Positions 1 through 8,165 of a stretch of DNA of 64,000 nt are shown here, piece after piece. Where the stretch lies: the NCBI GenBank assembly GCA_024636985.1, contig JAGXFY010000029.1, forward strand, positions 1 to 64,000, given 5' to 3'. The translations under genes were made by a program, and so were the position numbers. Origin of the DNA: Petrocella sp024636985. Lineage in GTDB: Bacteria; Bacillota; Clostridia; Lachnospirales; Vallitaleaceae. Position 1 is the first letter of the stretch. Every line of letters begins with the position of its first letter. Below the pieces are notes generated by a model, which was not told where the DNA came from, ran no database searches, and saw only the letters and a list, made by a program, of their open reading frames with translations.

Positions 1-130
1 GATCAAAAATCTCTTGTTTTCCATCTATCTTGTAATATCTATAAATCGGTTGATTCCAAAAGACAAGCATAAATAAACAGATTATAACAATGATGCCTAC
101 CCATCTTCTAAAATTTTTTAGGCTTTTCAT
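1..130 (-). CDS. Partial CDS, N-terminus of a membrane-anchored protein
   Basis: Reading leftward from the ATG at 130, 43 codons stay open to the window edge. The start is preceded by a good ribosome site (GAGGTGA, about 4 nt spacing). The first residues are basic (MKSLKNFRRW) and are followed by about 15 hydrophobic residues (VGIIVIICLFMLVF), so this is a signal anchor or a first transmembrane helix, then a polar segment rich in Tyr and Lys. The rest of the protein lies outside the window and the family cannot be named. Confidence 0.6.
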   Translation of the reverse strand, partial: MKSLKNFRRWVGIIVIICLFMLVFWNQPIYRYYKIDGKQEIFD

Positions 131-244
131 CTATTCACCTCGTTTTGAATATTAGTTCGGATTATTATCCCATATATGATACAAAAAAGCAAACGCTCAA
201 AATCACTTTGGCATTTACCCTAGACAATTAAAGACTTTCATAGA

Positions 245-277
245 GAACAAAAAAAATAAGCACCTAATAAGGTGCTT
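245..277 (-). terminator. Intrinsic terminator after recQ
   Basis: On the minus strand AAGCACC, a 6-nt loop and GGTGCTT form a perfect 7-bp stem followed by a T-rich run (ATTTTTTTTG). It lies about 130 nt after the recQ stop codon and closes the EamA-HAD-recQ transcription unit. The rest of 131-410 shows no gene. Confidence 0.8.
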
Positions 278-410
278 GTAAAGGATGAGGGGGAGAGTAT
301 TTAATACGTAAGAGGTAACTCATTCTTACCATTAATATAATACACTATACTCATAAATAGTCAATACCAAATCATAATTTTCTACTAAAATTCAATAATG
401 TTCATAATGT

Positions 411-2204
411 TCACTCGTTACTGTCAACGTAATCCTCTATAACTTTTAAGAATTGCTCACCGTATTTTCTAAACTTACTTTCTCCTACACCGCCTATCGC
501 CATTAAGCCGATCTTGTCTTTAGGCTTTTGACTGGCCATTGCTTTTAATGTCTTATCGTGAAAAATTGTATAGGGTGGTAGTTTTGTTTTGACTGCTATG
601 ATTTTTCTAAGGGCCTTTAATCGATCAAAGAGTTGATCGGATGACTCAATAGCTACAATCTCAATACGGTTAGAGTACACCGTTCTGTTACCATACAGAA
701 CAGATTCTGCATCTTGAGTCACTTTAATCACAGGATAGCCATCCTGTGTCATATGTAAGTATCCCTCAGCGATTAATAGATGAATCATTTCTTTGATTTG
801 TATTAAGGTATATTCTCTAAGAATACCATAGGTTGAGAGCGATTCAAGTGGTGTACCTGATACTTTTTTAGACTTTGAGCCTTTAAGCACTTCTGCAACA
901 ATAGACACCCCATATCTTTCTTTCATTCTTAATATGCAAGATATGATTTTTTGGGATTCTGTGGTGATGTCGACTCGGTGAGCTTTTCCATCACAATTAC
1001 CACAACCATCACACATTTCCTCACTGGACGCCTCACCAAAATGGCCAAGTAACTGTACCCTTAAGCAGGTATTAATATGACAATAATTCACCATCTTCTG
1101 AAGCTGTGCATATCTGTATTTTTTTCTTTCAGGTGATATATCCGGTGTTTCTTCTATTAAAAACCTTCTAAGCTTCTGATCTCCCGGCCCATACAATAAT
1201 ATGCATGCGGATTTTTCTCCGTCTCGTCCGGCTCGGCCGGCCTCTTGATAATAAGATTCAATGTTTTCCGGCATATTATGGTGTATTACATATCTTACAT
1301 TGGATTTATCAATGCCCATACCAAAAGCATTTGTGGCCACCATGACTTTGTAGTCATCATAAATAAAGCGCTCTTGATGGCGCCGCCGTTCATCCATATT
1401 CATACCACCATGATACATGCCTACAGCTACATGCATGCGCTCAAGTACATGGTATAGCATCTCTGTTTCTTTCCTCGTACCACAATAGATTATACCTGAG
1501 CTTTCACTATTCTTCTTAACATATTGTCCGATATAACGTTTTTTATTAACACCTTTCAGCACTGAAAAGTGTAGGTTCTTACGATCAAAACCGGTAACAA
1601 AAACCTCAGGCTCATACAAATCCAACTGGTCCATAATATCATCGCGTACCAACTCTGTAGCCGTCGCTGTTAAAGCCGCAATAACCGGTCTATATGGCAA
1701 TTTGTTCAATATGTTCGCAATATTTCTATAGCTTGGCCTAAAATCATGTCCCCACTGGGAAACACAATGGGCCTCATCAATGGCAATAAACTCAATTGTA
1801 TTATAACGGATAATATCTCTAATTAAGCGACTTTCCATGCGTTCTGGGGCAATGTAGATCATTTTATAGCGCTGTGCCTGAATGCCTTCATACCTATCTA
1901 ACATCTCTACTTCGTCAAGTGCACTGTTAATATAGGTCGCTTCTATGCCCATATCTCTTAAGGTATCTACCTGATCCTTCATCAAGGAGATTAGAGGTGA
2001 TATTACCAAAGTGACCCCCGAAAAAAGTAAAGCAGGAATCTGATAACATATAGATTTTCCACCGCCTGTAGGCATCAAGATGAGCGTATCTTTTCTATTC
2101 ATAATGCTCTCTATCGCCAGTCGTTGGCCTTCCTTAAAATCGGTATAACCATAATATTTTTTTAGATATGATTCTATTGTCTTTGTCTCGTTATAAGTTT
2201 CCAT
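411..2204 (-). CDS. recQ: ATP-dependent DNA helicase RecQ
   Basis: 597 residues, the usual length for RecQ, a 3'-5' DNA helicase of recombination repair. Visible in order: Walker A TGGGKS at about residue 46-51; motif II DEAH followed by CVSQWGHDFRP at about 143, the RecQ aromatic-rich loop; helicase C-terminal motifs (ATNAFGMGIDK, YYQEAGRAGRDG); the RecQ-Ct zinc site (CLRVQLLGHFGE ... CDGCGNC) near 378-404; a winged helix; and a C-terminal HRDC domain from about 515. The start has GGAGGAA 5 nt upstream. It is the last gene of a three-gene minus-strand unit (EamA transporter, HAD phosphatase, recQ) with short gaps. Confidence 0.96.
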   Translation of the reverse strand: METYNETKTIESYLKKYYGYTDFKEGQRLAIESIMNRKDTLILMPTGGGKSICYQIPALLFSGVTLVISPLISLMKDQVDTLRDMGIEATYINSALDEVEMLDRYEGIQAQRYKMIYIAPERMESRLIRDIIRYNTIEFIAIDEAHCVSQWGHDFRPSYRNIANILNKLPYRPVIAALTATATELVRDDIMDQLDLYEPEVFVTGFDRKNLHFSVLKGVNKKRYIGQYVKKNSESSGIIYCGTRKETEMLYHVLERMHVAVGMYHGGMNMDERRRHQERFIYDDYKVMVATNAFGMGIDKSNVRYVIHHNMPENIESYYQEAGRAGRDGEKSACILLYGPGDQKLRRFLIEETPDISPERKKYRYAQLQKMVNYCHINTCLRVQLLGHFGEASSEEMCDGCGNCDGKAHRVDITTESQKIISCILRMKERYGVSIVAEVLKGSKSKKVSGTPLESLSTYGILREYTLIQIKEMIHLLIAEGYLHMTQDGYPVIKVTQDAESVLYGNRTVYSNRIEIVAIESSDQLFDRLKALRKIIAVKTKLPPYTIFHDKTLKAMASQKPKDKIGLMAIGGVGESKFRKYGEQFLKVIEDYVDSNE

Positions 2205-2239
2205 TTGATTCCTCCGCTTGGTCTAGCTATTAATGAAAA

Positions 2240-2980
2240 CTAGTATTTGTTTTCACCTATATGAATACTGTCCGGAGACAAATGATAAATCATATCTTTG
2301 CGTTCAACTACAATTTTTATCTTATCTCTTACGGTCAAATCCTTGTCGATTTTTTGAAGCAATTCTCTTGTCGGATTCATAGCTATGGGATGGCCGACCG
2401 ACTTGAGCATCTCAAAGTCTCCAGCTGTATCACCATATGCATAAGATTCACTCAGTTCTATGTTATACTCTGACACAAGATTCTTAAGTGCCACCTTTTT
2501 ATTCTGACTGTCCCACATAGGACGAACCGCACCAGTATAATAATGCTCATCGTCCATCTCATAGACGGATCCAATATAATGATCAAATTCGAATTTTTCA
2601 CTGATTTCCCGAACCAGCTCAAAAGGAGATCCTGATATGGTTATAATCTTATGGCCTTGGTTTTTATGCCATCTAATCTGATCTCTTGTATATGTATAGA
2701 CACGGTCTCCATTTTGTTCAATTACCTTATTTGCAATAAACTCTACTTGAGTTCTATGAAGACCTCGTATCGCATCAACATAGATTTCTGCCATTCTAAC
2801 TAAGTAGTCGTCGTAATTACCGATGCGTTTGTCCCACCTGTTGTATTTTTCCCTTAACTCCTTATACCATACTTCGCTGCTTATGATATCTGATTTAATC
2901 ATTTTCTTGAAAATAGCTGTAATCATGCCTTCTCGATATAATGTACCGTCAATATCAAAAAATGCTGCTACCTTACCCAT
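2240..2980 (-). CDS. HAD-superfamily hydrolase, subfamily IB (PSPase-like)
   Basis: 246 residues. The nucleophile motif FFDIDGTLYREG is at residues 7-18 (Asp9 and Asp11), a Ser/Thr motif sits in IITISGSPFELV, and the metal-binding motif GDTAGDFEML is near 183. This is the layout of HAD-IB phosphatases such as phosphoserine phosphatase and its clostridial relatives. The substrate cannot be read from sequence. The start is supported by AGAGGTGATT just upstream. It lies 10 nt after the EamA transporter gene and 35 nt before recQ, so all three are probably co-transcribed. Confidence 0.88.
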   Translation of the reverse strand: MGKVAAFFDIDGTLYREGMITAIFKKMIKSDIISSEVWYKELREKYNRWDKRIGNYDDYLVRMAEIYVDAIRGLHRTQVEFIANKVIEQNGDRVYTYTRDQIRWHKNQGHKIITISGSPFELVREISEKFEFDHYIGSVYEMDDEHYYTGAVRPMWDSQNKKVALKNLVSEYNIELSESYAYGDTAGDFEMLKSVGHPIAMNPTRELLQKIDKDLTVRDKIKIVVERKDMIYHLSPDSIHIGENKY

Positions 2981-2990
2981 GCAATCACCT

Positions 2991-3860
2991 CTATTCTTGA
3001 GATTTCTCCGATAGGTACAAACCCATTATTATTAATAGTGTTCCGATTAAAGTCATGTACGTAATTTTCTCTTTAAGTACCAATGCAGACATGATTGTTG
3101 TAACAACTGGTATAAGATAAATATATTGGTTGGTCTTAACCGGACCGATGGCCTTAATGGCATTATTCCATAGGATAAAAGCCAGAGAAGAAGCGACGAT
3201 CCCAAGAAAGAGCATACTCGCAACGATTCTAGCGTTAATCACTTCAAAAGTAACCGGCTGTCCTTTGACTACCACAACAAATAGGAGCACCAACAAACCA
3301 TATAAAAAGACTTTTCGAGTCAGTTGAATCATATGATAATCTTTCGAAGTCTTTTCCATCAAGACTGAATAGATTGCAAACATGGCCGCGGCACCAAGCG
3401 CTAGGAAATCCCCTATGGGCTCAACCCCTTCAAACTTACTACCATTAATGATAATTAGAAAAACACCTAGGTAAGCCAATATAAATCCAATGATACTTTT
3501 TAGTGTAAAAAAATGTGTTTTGTAAACGAACATGGATAGTATACCTGTTAAGAGTGGTATGGTTGCCACAATCAAACTTACATTCGATGAATAGGTATGC
3601 TGTAATGCTGTGTTCTCAAAAACAAAATAAAAAGCAAGAGCAGCACCTATAAAAAGAAAAAGTATTTCCTCCTTAATAGATGTCGGCTTTTTGAATTTAG
3701 GATATAGCAGCGTTAGAAATACGATAGCCAAAAGATAACGTACTACCAAAATCTGTAATGGCGTGAATTGATTCAACAGTATCTTGCTCACAATAAAGGT
3801 AGAGCTCCAAATGGTAATCGTGGTTACTGCAAATATATGTCCTTTAATGGATGTTTTCAT
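2991..3860 (-). CDS. EamA/DMT-family transporter
   Basis: 289 residues, almost entirely hydrophobic, with about ten predicted transmembrane helices arranged as two EamA repeats. The first repeat begins near residue 7 (HIFAVTTITIWSSTFIVSKI) and the second near 150, with the typical motif GIVASSLAFILWNNAIKAIGP near 221. Members export amino acids, metabolites or drugs; the substrate here is unknown. It is the first gene of the unit that continues into the HAD phosphatase and recQ. Confidence 0.9.
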   Translation of the reverse strand: MKTSIKGHIFAVTTITIWSSTFIVSKILLNQFTPLQILVVRYLLAIVFLTLLYPKFKKPTSIKEEILFLFIGAALAFYFVFENTALQHTYSSNVSLIVATIPLLTGILSMFVYKTHFFTLKSIIGFILAYLGVFLIIINGSKFEGVEPIGDFLALGAAAMFAIYSVLMEKTSKDYHMIQLTRKVFLYGLLVLLFVVVVKGQPVTFEVINARIVASMLFLGIVASSLAFILWNNAIKAIGPVKTNQYIYLIPVVTTIMSALVLKEKITYMTLIGTLLIIMGLYLSEKSQE

Positions 3861-4005
3861 GATACACCTTATTCTTTCTCTATTTTCTTCTCATCATTTT
3901 AACATAAATTACTAGATTTCTCATCTTGAATCTTAAAAAAGATAAAGATAGCACCTTAATTTATAATCAGAATACCTCTATAGCCTTACTAAATAAAGTA
4001 CAAAT

Positions 4006-4049
4006 CCAAGTAAAATAGGAAGTGTCTCAAATCACTTGAGGCACTTCCT
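4006..4049 (-). terminator. Intrinsic terminator of the NlpC/P60 gene
   Basis: On the minus strand AGGAAGTGCCTCAAG, a 4-nt loop and TTGAGACACTTCCT pair over about 14 bp with one wobble, then ATTTTACTTGG follows. It sits 35 nt after the stop codon of the SLH-NlpC gene. Confidence 0.8.
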
Positions 4050-4083
4050 ATTTCTATATCTTATATGAAACTATTATCAATAT

Positions 4084-5415
4084 CTAATAAATGACGCTTC
4101 TATACCCGATGATAGGTTCACGCATGTAACCGTCCAAAGCAGTTATTCTTACACCATAAGAAGAAGTAGCATGAATAATCTGACCGTCACCAATGAAAAT
4201 GGCTACATGTGAGATTGAACCGCCATAACCAAAAACAACCAAATCTCCAGGGAGAAGTTGATTTCTGGTTACTGCTTTACCATTTTTACCCTGTCCTCTT
4301 GAGGATCGGTCAAGTGCATACCCGAACTTCGCAAATATTTGGCCGGTATAACCTGAACAATCGACACCACCTGTTAAGCTGGTACCACCATAACGGTAGC
4401 GTGTGCCGATGAAATTTTTCGCATAAGCAACAATTTGATTTCTTACATCGTTTACCGGTTGATTTGGATCATATTTATGGATGTAATCTTTATGAACGTA
4501 GCCTGTTATTTGACCAGACGACTTCACTTGATACCAAGCATCTATTTCGCCAACAATGGTTACTTCCTCATTAGAGCTGAGCTTTCCGATGATATTGTTT
4601 GGATTGGTTAGATCCGGTTCAGATCTTAGGTTCAATATACTTGCTATTACAGTTGCCTTTATTTGCATAGGTGGTGCAAGTGCAATCTTAGCTGCCGCTG
4701 TTTCCAGAGTGATGGTATCATCTTCTTCATAGTTTTCAAGTCGTTCTTGCCATGCTTCTTCTAAAAGAGCCTCATCCAGCATACGTTCAAATACTCTGTA
4801 GTTCATGATAATAGCTTGCTCTGATGTACTGTAGCCATCCGGATTGATATTCTCATCACCTGTTCCGGATACAATCGTATTAGCAACCGCCAAACTAATG
4901 CTTTTCTTAGCCCAACTTGAAATGGCATCTTGGTCATTAAATTCAGGGGTGCTTTTGCTTGATGTTAGGATCTCTACCTTATTTTCATCTTCTATTTTTT
5001 CTATCATGCGTACCATCATAACAACCATTTGTTCTCTCGTTACTAACGCTTCAGGAACAAAAGTTTTTTCAGTGATGCCTGAAGCAATACCTGCTTCAAA
5101 TGCTTTTAATATAAAAGCTTTGTTGGTGTCTTTAAATGGATTTTTTACCGCTTCAATATCTATAATGTTGTTGGTGGATGCTTCATAGGTTTTTACCAAC
5201 AATTCAACATATGCTTCTCTTGTTAATTTTTTCTGATAATCTTGTGCCAATGTATCCGTTACAAGATTAATCTCAACAGCGGATTCGATTTCCTGAGTTG
5301 CCCAAGAAGATGGTGTCGCTGCCTGTGCACGAATACCCACCGATAAGCCTAGTGTTACCAAGGTACAAATACCTAGTGCCTTCACGCAATGCTTTTTGAT
5401 TGGTGTCCCAAACAT
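4084..5415 (-). CDS. Secreted SLH / SH3b / NlpC-P60 peptidoglycan hydrolase
   Basis: 443 residues from the ATG at 5415, preferred because GGAGG lies 5-6 nt upstream and a signal peptide (basic start, then ALGICTLVTLGLSVGIRAQA) follows at once; a longer upstream reading frame lacks both. Next come SLH-like segments (about 30-215, e.g. VTREQMVVMMVRMIE), an SH3b domain (about 255-320, NLRSEPDLTN...GYVHKDYI) and a C-terminal NlpC/P60 domain with the Cys-His-His triad (C353 in GGVDCSG, H403 in SHVAI, H415 in IIHATS). The family cleaves stem peptides of peptidoglycan; the SLH segments would hold it at the cell surface. Transcribed alone from the promoter at 5513-5541. Confidence 0.93.
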   Translation of the reverse strand: MFGTPIKKHCVKALGICTLVTLGLSVGIRAQAATPSSWATQEIESAVEINLVTDTLAQDYQKKLTREAYVELLVKTYEASTNNIIDIEAVKNPFKDTNKAFILKAFEAGIASGITEKTFVPEALVTREQMVVMMVRMIEKIEDENKVEILTSSKSTPEFNDQDAISSWAKKSISLAVANTIVSGTGDENINPDGYSTSEQAIIMNYRVFERMLDEALLEEAWQERLENYEEDDTITLETAAAKIALAPPMQIKATVIASILNLRSEPDLTNPNNIIGKLSSNEEVTIVGEIDAWYQVKSSGQITGYVHKDYIHKYDPNQPVNDVRNQIVAYAKNFIGTRYRYGGTSLTGGVDCSGYTGQIFAKFGYALDRSSRGQGKNGKAVTRNQLLPGDLVVFGYGGSISHVAIFIGDGQIIHATSSYGVRITALDGYMREPIIGYRSVIY

Positions 5416-5512
5416 GTTAGCCTCCTTGAAGTAAAATATCTTTTTCTTGAAACATGCTCTCTTATAAAATAGCAAAAGATTAGGTCTCAATTATTTCACC
5501 TCATTAACCAAC

Positions 5513-5541
5513 ATTATAGAGAAGTTCTAATAATAAGTCAA
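5513..5541 (-). promoter_or_regulatory. Sigma-A promoter of the NlpC/P60 gene
   Basis: Minus strand TTGACT (5541-5536), exactly 17 nt, TATAAT (5518-5513). It lies about 100 nt upstream of the ATG at 5415. Confidence 0.75.
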
Positions 5542-5700
5542 TAAAGATTTAATGAATATTTAATGAATAGAAACAAGAAGAATTAGGTCAAATCCCCATT
5601 TTAAAGCTTTGTTAGTATTTTTTACGATGATTTTTGTTAATAAATATTTAACAACTTACTTCAGGCATTCACTTAAATCATGCTGATCGCCTGTTCATAG

Positions 5701-5958
5701 CTACTGATTATATAAATCTTGTTTCATCTGTAAGAACACTTCTCTTGTAATTTCACCACTTGCATAACGTTTGTTTAAAATATCTTCCGGCTGATCAATA
5801 GGATGCAATGCCTCCACTTTTATATCATGTGTATCGTTTAAAAAATACCGTCTTACAAGCCCTTTAGGACCAAAAAATGTGTACATCATGAACAGCATCA
5901 TTGAAAAACCTATAAGCGGAAATACCCACATACCACCCCACCAAAAAAATGGTCCCAT
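5701..5958 (-). CDS. Small SHOCT-domain membrane protein
   Basis: 85 residues. One N-terminal transmembrane segment (FFWWGGMWVFPLIGFSMMLF), a short charged linker, then a C-terminal SHOCT motif (DILNKRYASGEITREVFLQM) near residues 59-82. SHOCT domains are short helical modules of unknown role, often carried by single-pass membrane proteins encoded beside regulators. It is divergent from the ArsR-type gene at 6128 and probably shares its control region. The RBS is AAGGGTG. Confidence 0.75.
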   Translation of the reverse strand: MGPFFWWGGMWVFPLIGFSMMLFMMYTFFGPKGLVRRYFLNDTHDIKVEALHPIDQPEDILNKRYASGEITREVFLQMKQDLYNQ

Positions 5959-6037
5959 TTATTCAACACCCTTTCAAATTTATAATATCCTCATCATAAC
6001 ATACATACCTAGTAATATCAATCATCGTTTATATAAA

Positions 6038-6072
6038 TAAATATTGATATTTAAGACTTTATCTTATATACT
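6038..6072 (+). promoter_or_regulatory. Promoter with overlapping operator for the ArsR-type gene
   Basis: TTGATA (6044-6049), 17 nt, TATACT (6067-6072) on the plus strand. A perfect inverted repeat TAAATAT-TG-ATATTTA (6038-6053) covers the -35 box, the size and AT-rich character expected of an ArsR/SmtB operator. It could control both the plus-strand operon and the divergent SHOCT gene. Confidence 0.65.
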
Positions 6073-6127
6073 ATAAAGAAACTAACATACCATAAATTGT
6101 TATAAAGGTGGTGAAACTATCGATAAC

Positions 6128-6439
6128 TTGTCACAACTCTTCAAGCTACTCAGTGATCATAGTCGGCTCATGATATTATTTGCACTTGAAGCGGAGCCAT
6201 TATCTGTTTCAAAGCTCATTGAAATCACCGGATTGTCTCAACCTCTGGTCTCTTTTCACTTAAAAGTACTTAGAGAAGCCAATTTGGTTTTGACCCAGAG
6301 ACGTGGTACTTTTGTCTATAACGCCATTTGCGATCAAAGCTTAATACCACTCATCCGAGAATTCGAAAAGTATCAACCTGAGACACCAACCGATTCAAGC
6401 CCATTCCCATTTAATTGTCCACCTTGGCATAATGCATAG
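6128..6439 (+). CDS. ArsR/SmtB-family transcriptional regulator
   Basis: About 103 residues, a full-length winged-helix regulator: FKLLSDHSRLMILFALEAEP at the N-terminus, recognition helix region LSQPLVSFHLKVLREANLV, wing TQRRGTFVYNAI. There is no ELCVCD-type metal site in helix 3, so the ligand is unclear; the C-terminal tail ends with one Cys and one His (FNCPPWHNA). The first usable codon is TTG at 6128, but the ribosome site AAGGTGGTG (6104-6112) is better spaced for an in-frame ATC at 6119, which would add Ile/Met-Asp-Asn. Probably in an operon with 6492-6857. Confidence 0.85.
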   Translation: MSQLFKLLSDHSRLMILFALEAEPLSVSKLIEITGLSQPLVSFHLKVLREANLVLTQRRGTFVYNAICDQSLIPLIREFEKYQPETPTDSSPFPFNCPPWHNA

Positions 6440-6491
6440 ACATAATGATACCATCAATAAACATACTAAGAATAAATAGGAGGCACTCCCA

Positions 6492-6857
6492 ATGGATACA
6501 AACAAATGTTGTGGTGATAGCGGTAAAGATTTCAAAGATATGGCCGGTAAAATGGAAGGCATGCCCAAAATGATGGGTGGCGGCTTTAATCCCATGGATA
6601 TGTGCAAACAAATGACAGAGAGCATTACAACCACAGCAAGGATGGCCGGCTTTGCCACACCAGAAGTCCAAGTTATTTTTGAAGACTGGGTTCTTGAAGT
6701 GGAAAAAGAAATCATGCAACTCATCACACTAGACGTCGACATTACGCCTGCAAAGATTGCCGATCATTTGAAAATAAGTGAAGATAGTGTTTTGTATTTC
6801 ATCAGCAAACTTATTAGAGACAAAAAAATCGTCGTCACCGGTCTAGCCCTTAAATAG
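6492..6857 (+). CDS. Cys/Met-rich winged-helix-like protein, function unknown
   Basis: 121 residues starting after a strong AGGAGG. The N-terminal 45 residues are unusual: a CCG pair at residues 6-8 and many Met and Gly (GKMEGMPKMMGGGFNPMDMC), which could bind a soft metal. The C-terminal half (about 75-121) reads like a winged helix (ITPAKIADHLKISEDSVLYF, then ISKLIRDKKIVVTG). It lies 52 nt downstream of the ArsR-type gene on the same strand, so the pair may form a metal- or redox-responsive unit. I do not recognise the family. Confidence 0.72.
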   Translation: MDTNKCCGDSGKDFKDMAGKMEGMPKMMGGGFNPMDMCKQMTESITTTARMAGFATPEVQVIFEDWVLEVEKEIMQLITLDVDITPAKIADHLKISEDSVLYFISKLIRDKKIVVTGLALK

Positions 6858-6977
6858 AATTATGAAAAGAGGTAGTCATAAAGTACAATAAATAAGATTT
6901 TAAAGGTAGGTCCCAGGAACTTCATATGAACAAAAGCCTATTTAAATGACACATTTGAGAAACCGAATGAGGAAAGA

Positions 6978-7070
6978 AAAAGCGCTGATCAATCACAGTT
7001 CTACATGGATGTAGAACGTCCTTCATTTTTACATGGATGTAAAATAGAAGGATGATTGAACAGTGCTTTT
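6978..7070. repeat. Cruciform-like palindromic element (two hairpins inside one stem)
   Basis: Arms 6978-6995 (AAAAGCGCTGATCAATCA) and 7053-7070 (TGATTGAACAGTGCTTTT) pair over 18 positions with two mismatches or wobbles. Inside are a perfect hairpin 6998-7017 (GTTCTACAT-GG-ATGTAGAAC) and a second one, CCTTC/GAAGG (7020-7024 / 7047-7051) enclosing TTTTACAT-GG-ATGTAAAA (7027-7044). Both inner tips share ACATGGATGT. It lies between convergent genes and would fold the same way on either strand; its poly-T end could act as a terminator for the 6128-6857 operon. Confidence 0.75.
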
Positions 7071-7109
7071 TATTGACGAAATGACGACCTATTACCGAGT
7101 AGATATGAT

Positions 7110-7160
7110 ACATAGCTTTTCCGATGACCGTACGAAGTGTAAGGCGAGGAAAAGCTATGT
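7110..7160. repeat. Perfect 13-bp inverted repeat
   Basis: ACATAGCTTTTCC (7110-7122) and GGAAAAGCTATGT (7148-7160) are exact inverted copies around a 25-nt loop. No T-run follows on either strand, so it is not an obvious terminator. It sits in the same convergent gap as the cruciform element. Confidence 0.7.
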
Positions 7161-7214
7161 GTTATAACTACGATTATGAAATTCTCATTCATCGATATCA
7201 AAACTACGTTACCC

Positions 7215-7619
7215 TTATAACCTATAGTCCGCCTGAGCACCTACATCTTTTACCACTGAAGCTTCTTTAGGATTCTGTGCATAGACTTGATAATGCTGTA
7301 TCATCTGATTCCTTTTGAAACCGGGAATATCCGTATCTTCACCCACTCTTGATGTCGCATTACTGTGTTTTATTTCAAGGTTTTCACTTCGACTTCTATT
7401 AATCGTCGCACCTTGTTCAAAAGCATGACTTGCAGATACCCGATTGGTTTGTACCTGTGATGCCTTGATGTCATCTGTATTAGGTTTGTTACCTTGCTCT
7501 ATTAATGAACCCTTGCTCTCTGTTTGAGGCTGAGTTTTATTACGACCTGTAGTCCTGTCCGATTTTGGAGACACAGACATGCTTTCATATGCACGAATAC
7601 CCATAGACCTGATGTTCAT
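7215..7619 (-). CDS. Hypothetical polar, low-complexity protein
   Basis: 134 residues from the ATG at 7619, chosen because AAGGTGATG precedes it; an upstream ATG would lack a ribosome site. The sequence is rich in Ser, Thr, Asn, Gln, Arg and Lys with no hydrophobic segment, no Cys and no signal peptide, so it is probably a disordered cytoplasmic protein. It starts MNIRSMGIRAYESMS and ends VVKDVGAQADYRL. No family is recognised. Single gene, about 75 nt after the next gene. Confidence 0.55.
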   Translation of the reverse strand: MNIRSMGIRAYESMSVSPKSDRTTGRNKTQPQTESKGSLIEQGNKPNTDDIKASQVQTNRVSASHAFEQGATINRSRSENLEIKHSNATSRVGEDTDIPGFKRNQMIQHYQVYAQNPKEASVVKDVGAQADYRL

Positions 7620-7696
7620 TCCATCACCTTCTTTAGTCATCCTATTCAATAACTTTACTATGACTAGAATACCATAGTTATATGAACAATATGTGT

Positions 7697-8116
7697 CTAA
7701 AAGAGACCGTATTCCAACTCAATAGTATAGTCACCACAGACTCCGCAGACATTGATACTTACTATATAAGTACCATCCACAATCCCTTCATTTAACAGTC
7801 GCGGCAAAGTCTTTTCTTCATAAGCCTTCGATAGACTGCTCATAACATACTTCCCCGCCTTAGCAAATAAATAAAAATGGAACTCAAGAAATCGATAAGA
7901 ATTGCTCTTATCACTTTTGTTATTATGACAGGCTTCACAACCCTGATCATAATACTCCATAGAAAAATCAACGAGATCATTATCATGAAGTAGTTCTAAT
8001 ATTTCTTCCACAGTAATGCCCGAAAGTGGATTGTCTTCATCGTTTAAGAATATGCTACATTTCTCACTGTCCAATATGATTTTTTTATCCTTGTACATCC
8101 ATTCGTAACTTGACAT
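7697..8116 (-). CDS. Small Cys-containing protein, possibly DUF3785-like
   Basis: 139 residues from the ATG at 8116 (AAAGGAG 6-7 nt upstream); a slightly longer reading has no RBS. It has acidic soluble composition with two CxxC pairs, CEAC at about residue 59 and CGVC near 125, which could bind a metal together. No transmembrane segment. It resembles in size and layout small clostridial proteins of unknown function (DUF3785 from memory, unverified). The role is unknown. Confidence 0.6.
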   Translation of the reverse strand: MSSYEWMYKDKKIILDSEKCSIFLNDEDNPLSGITVEEILELLHDNDLVDFSMEYYDQGCEACHNNKSDKSNSYRFLEFHFYLFAKAGKYVMSSLSKAYEEKTLPRLLNEGIVDGTYIVSINVCGVCGDYTIELEYGLF

Positions 8117-8165
8117 TGTTTTGACTCCTTTCATTTACTATAACGTGTATTCAAATAATTATTGC

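Noticed and set aside
5416..5490. Longer start for the NlpC/P60 protein
   Set aside because: The added 25 residues precede the signal peptide and would block it; the GGAGG site serves the ATG at 5415.
6978..7160. CRISPR array
   Set aside because: The repeated tips ACATGGATGT are hairpins inside one palindrome, not regularly spaced direct repeats with spacers. No cas gene in the window.
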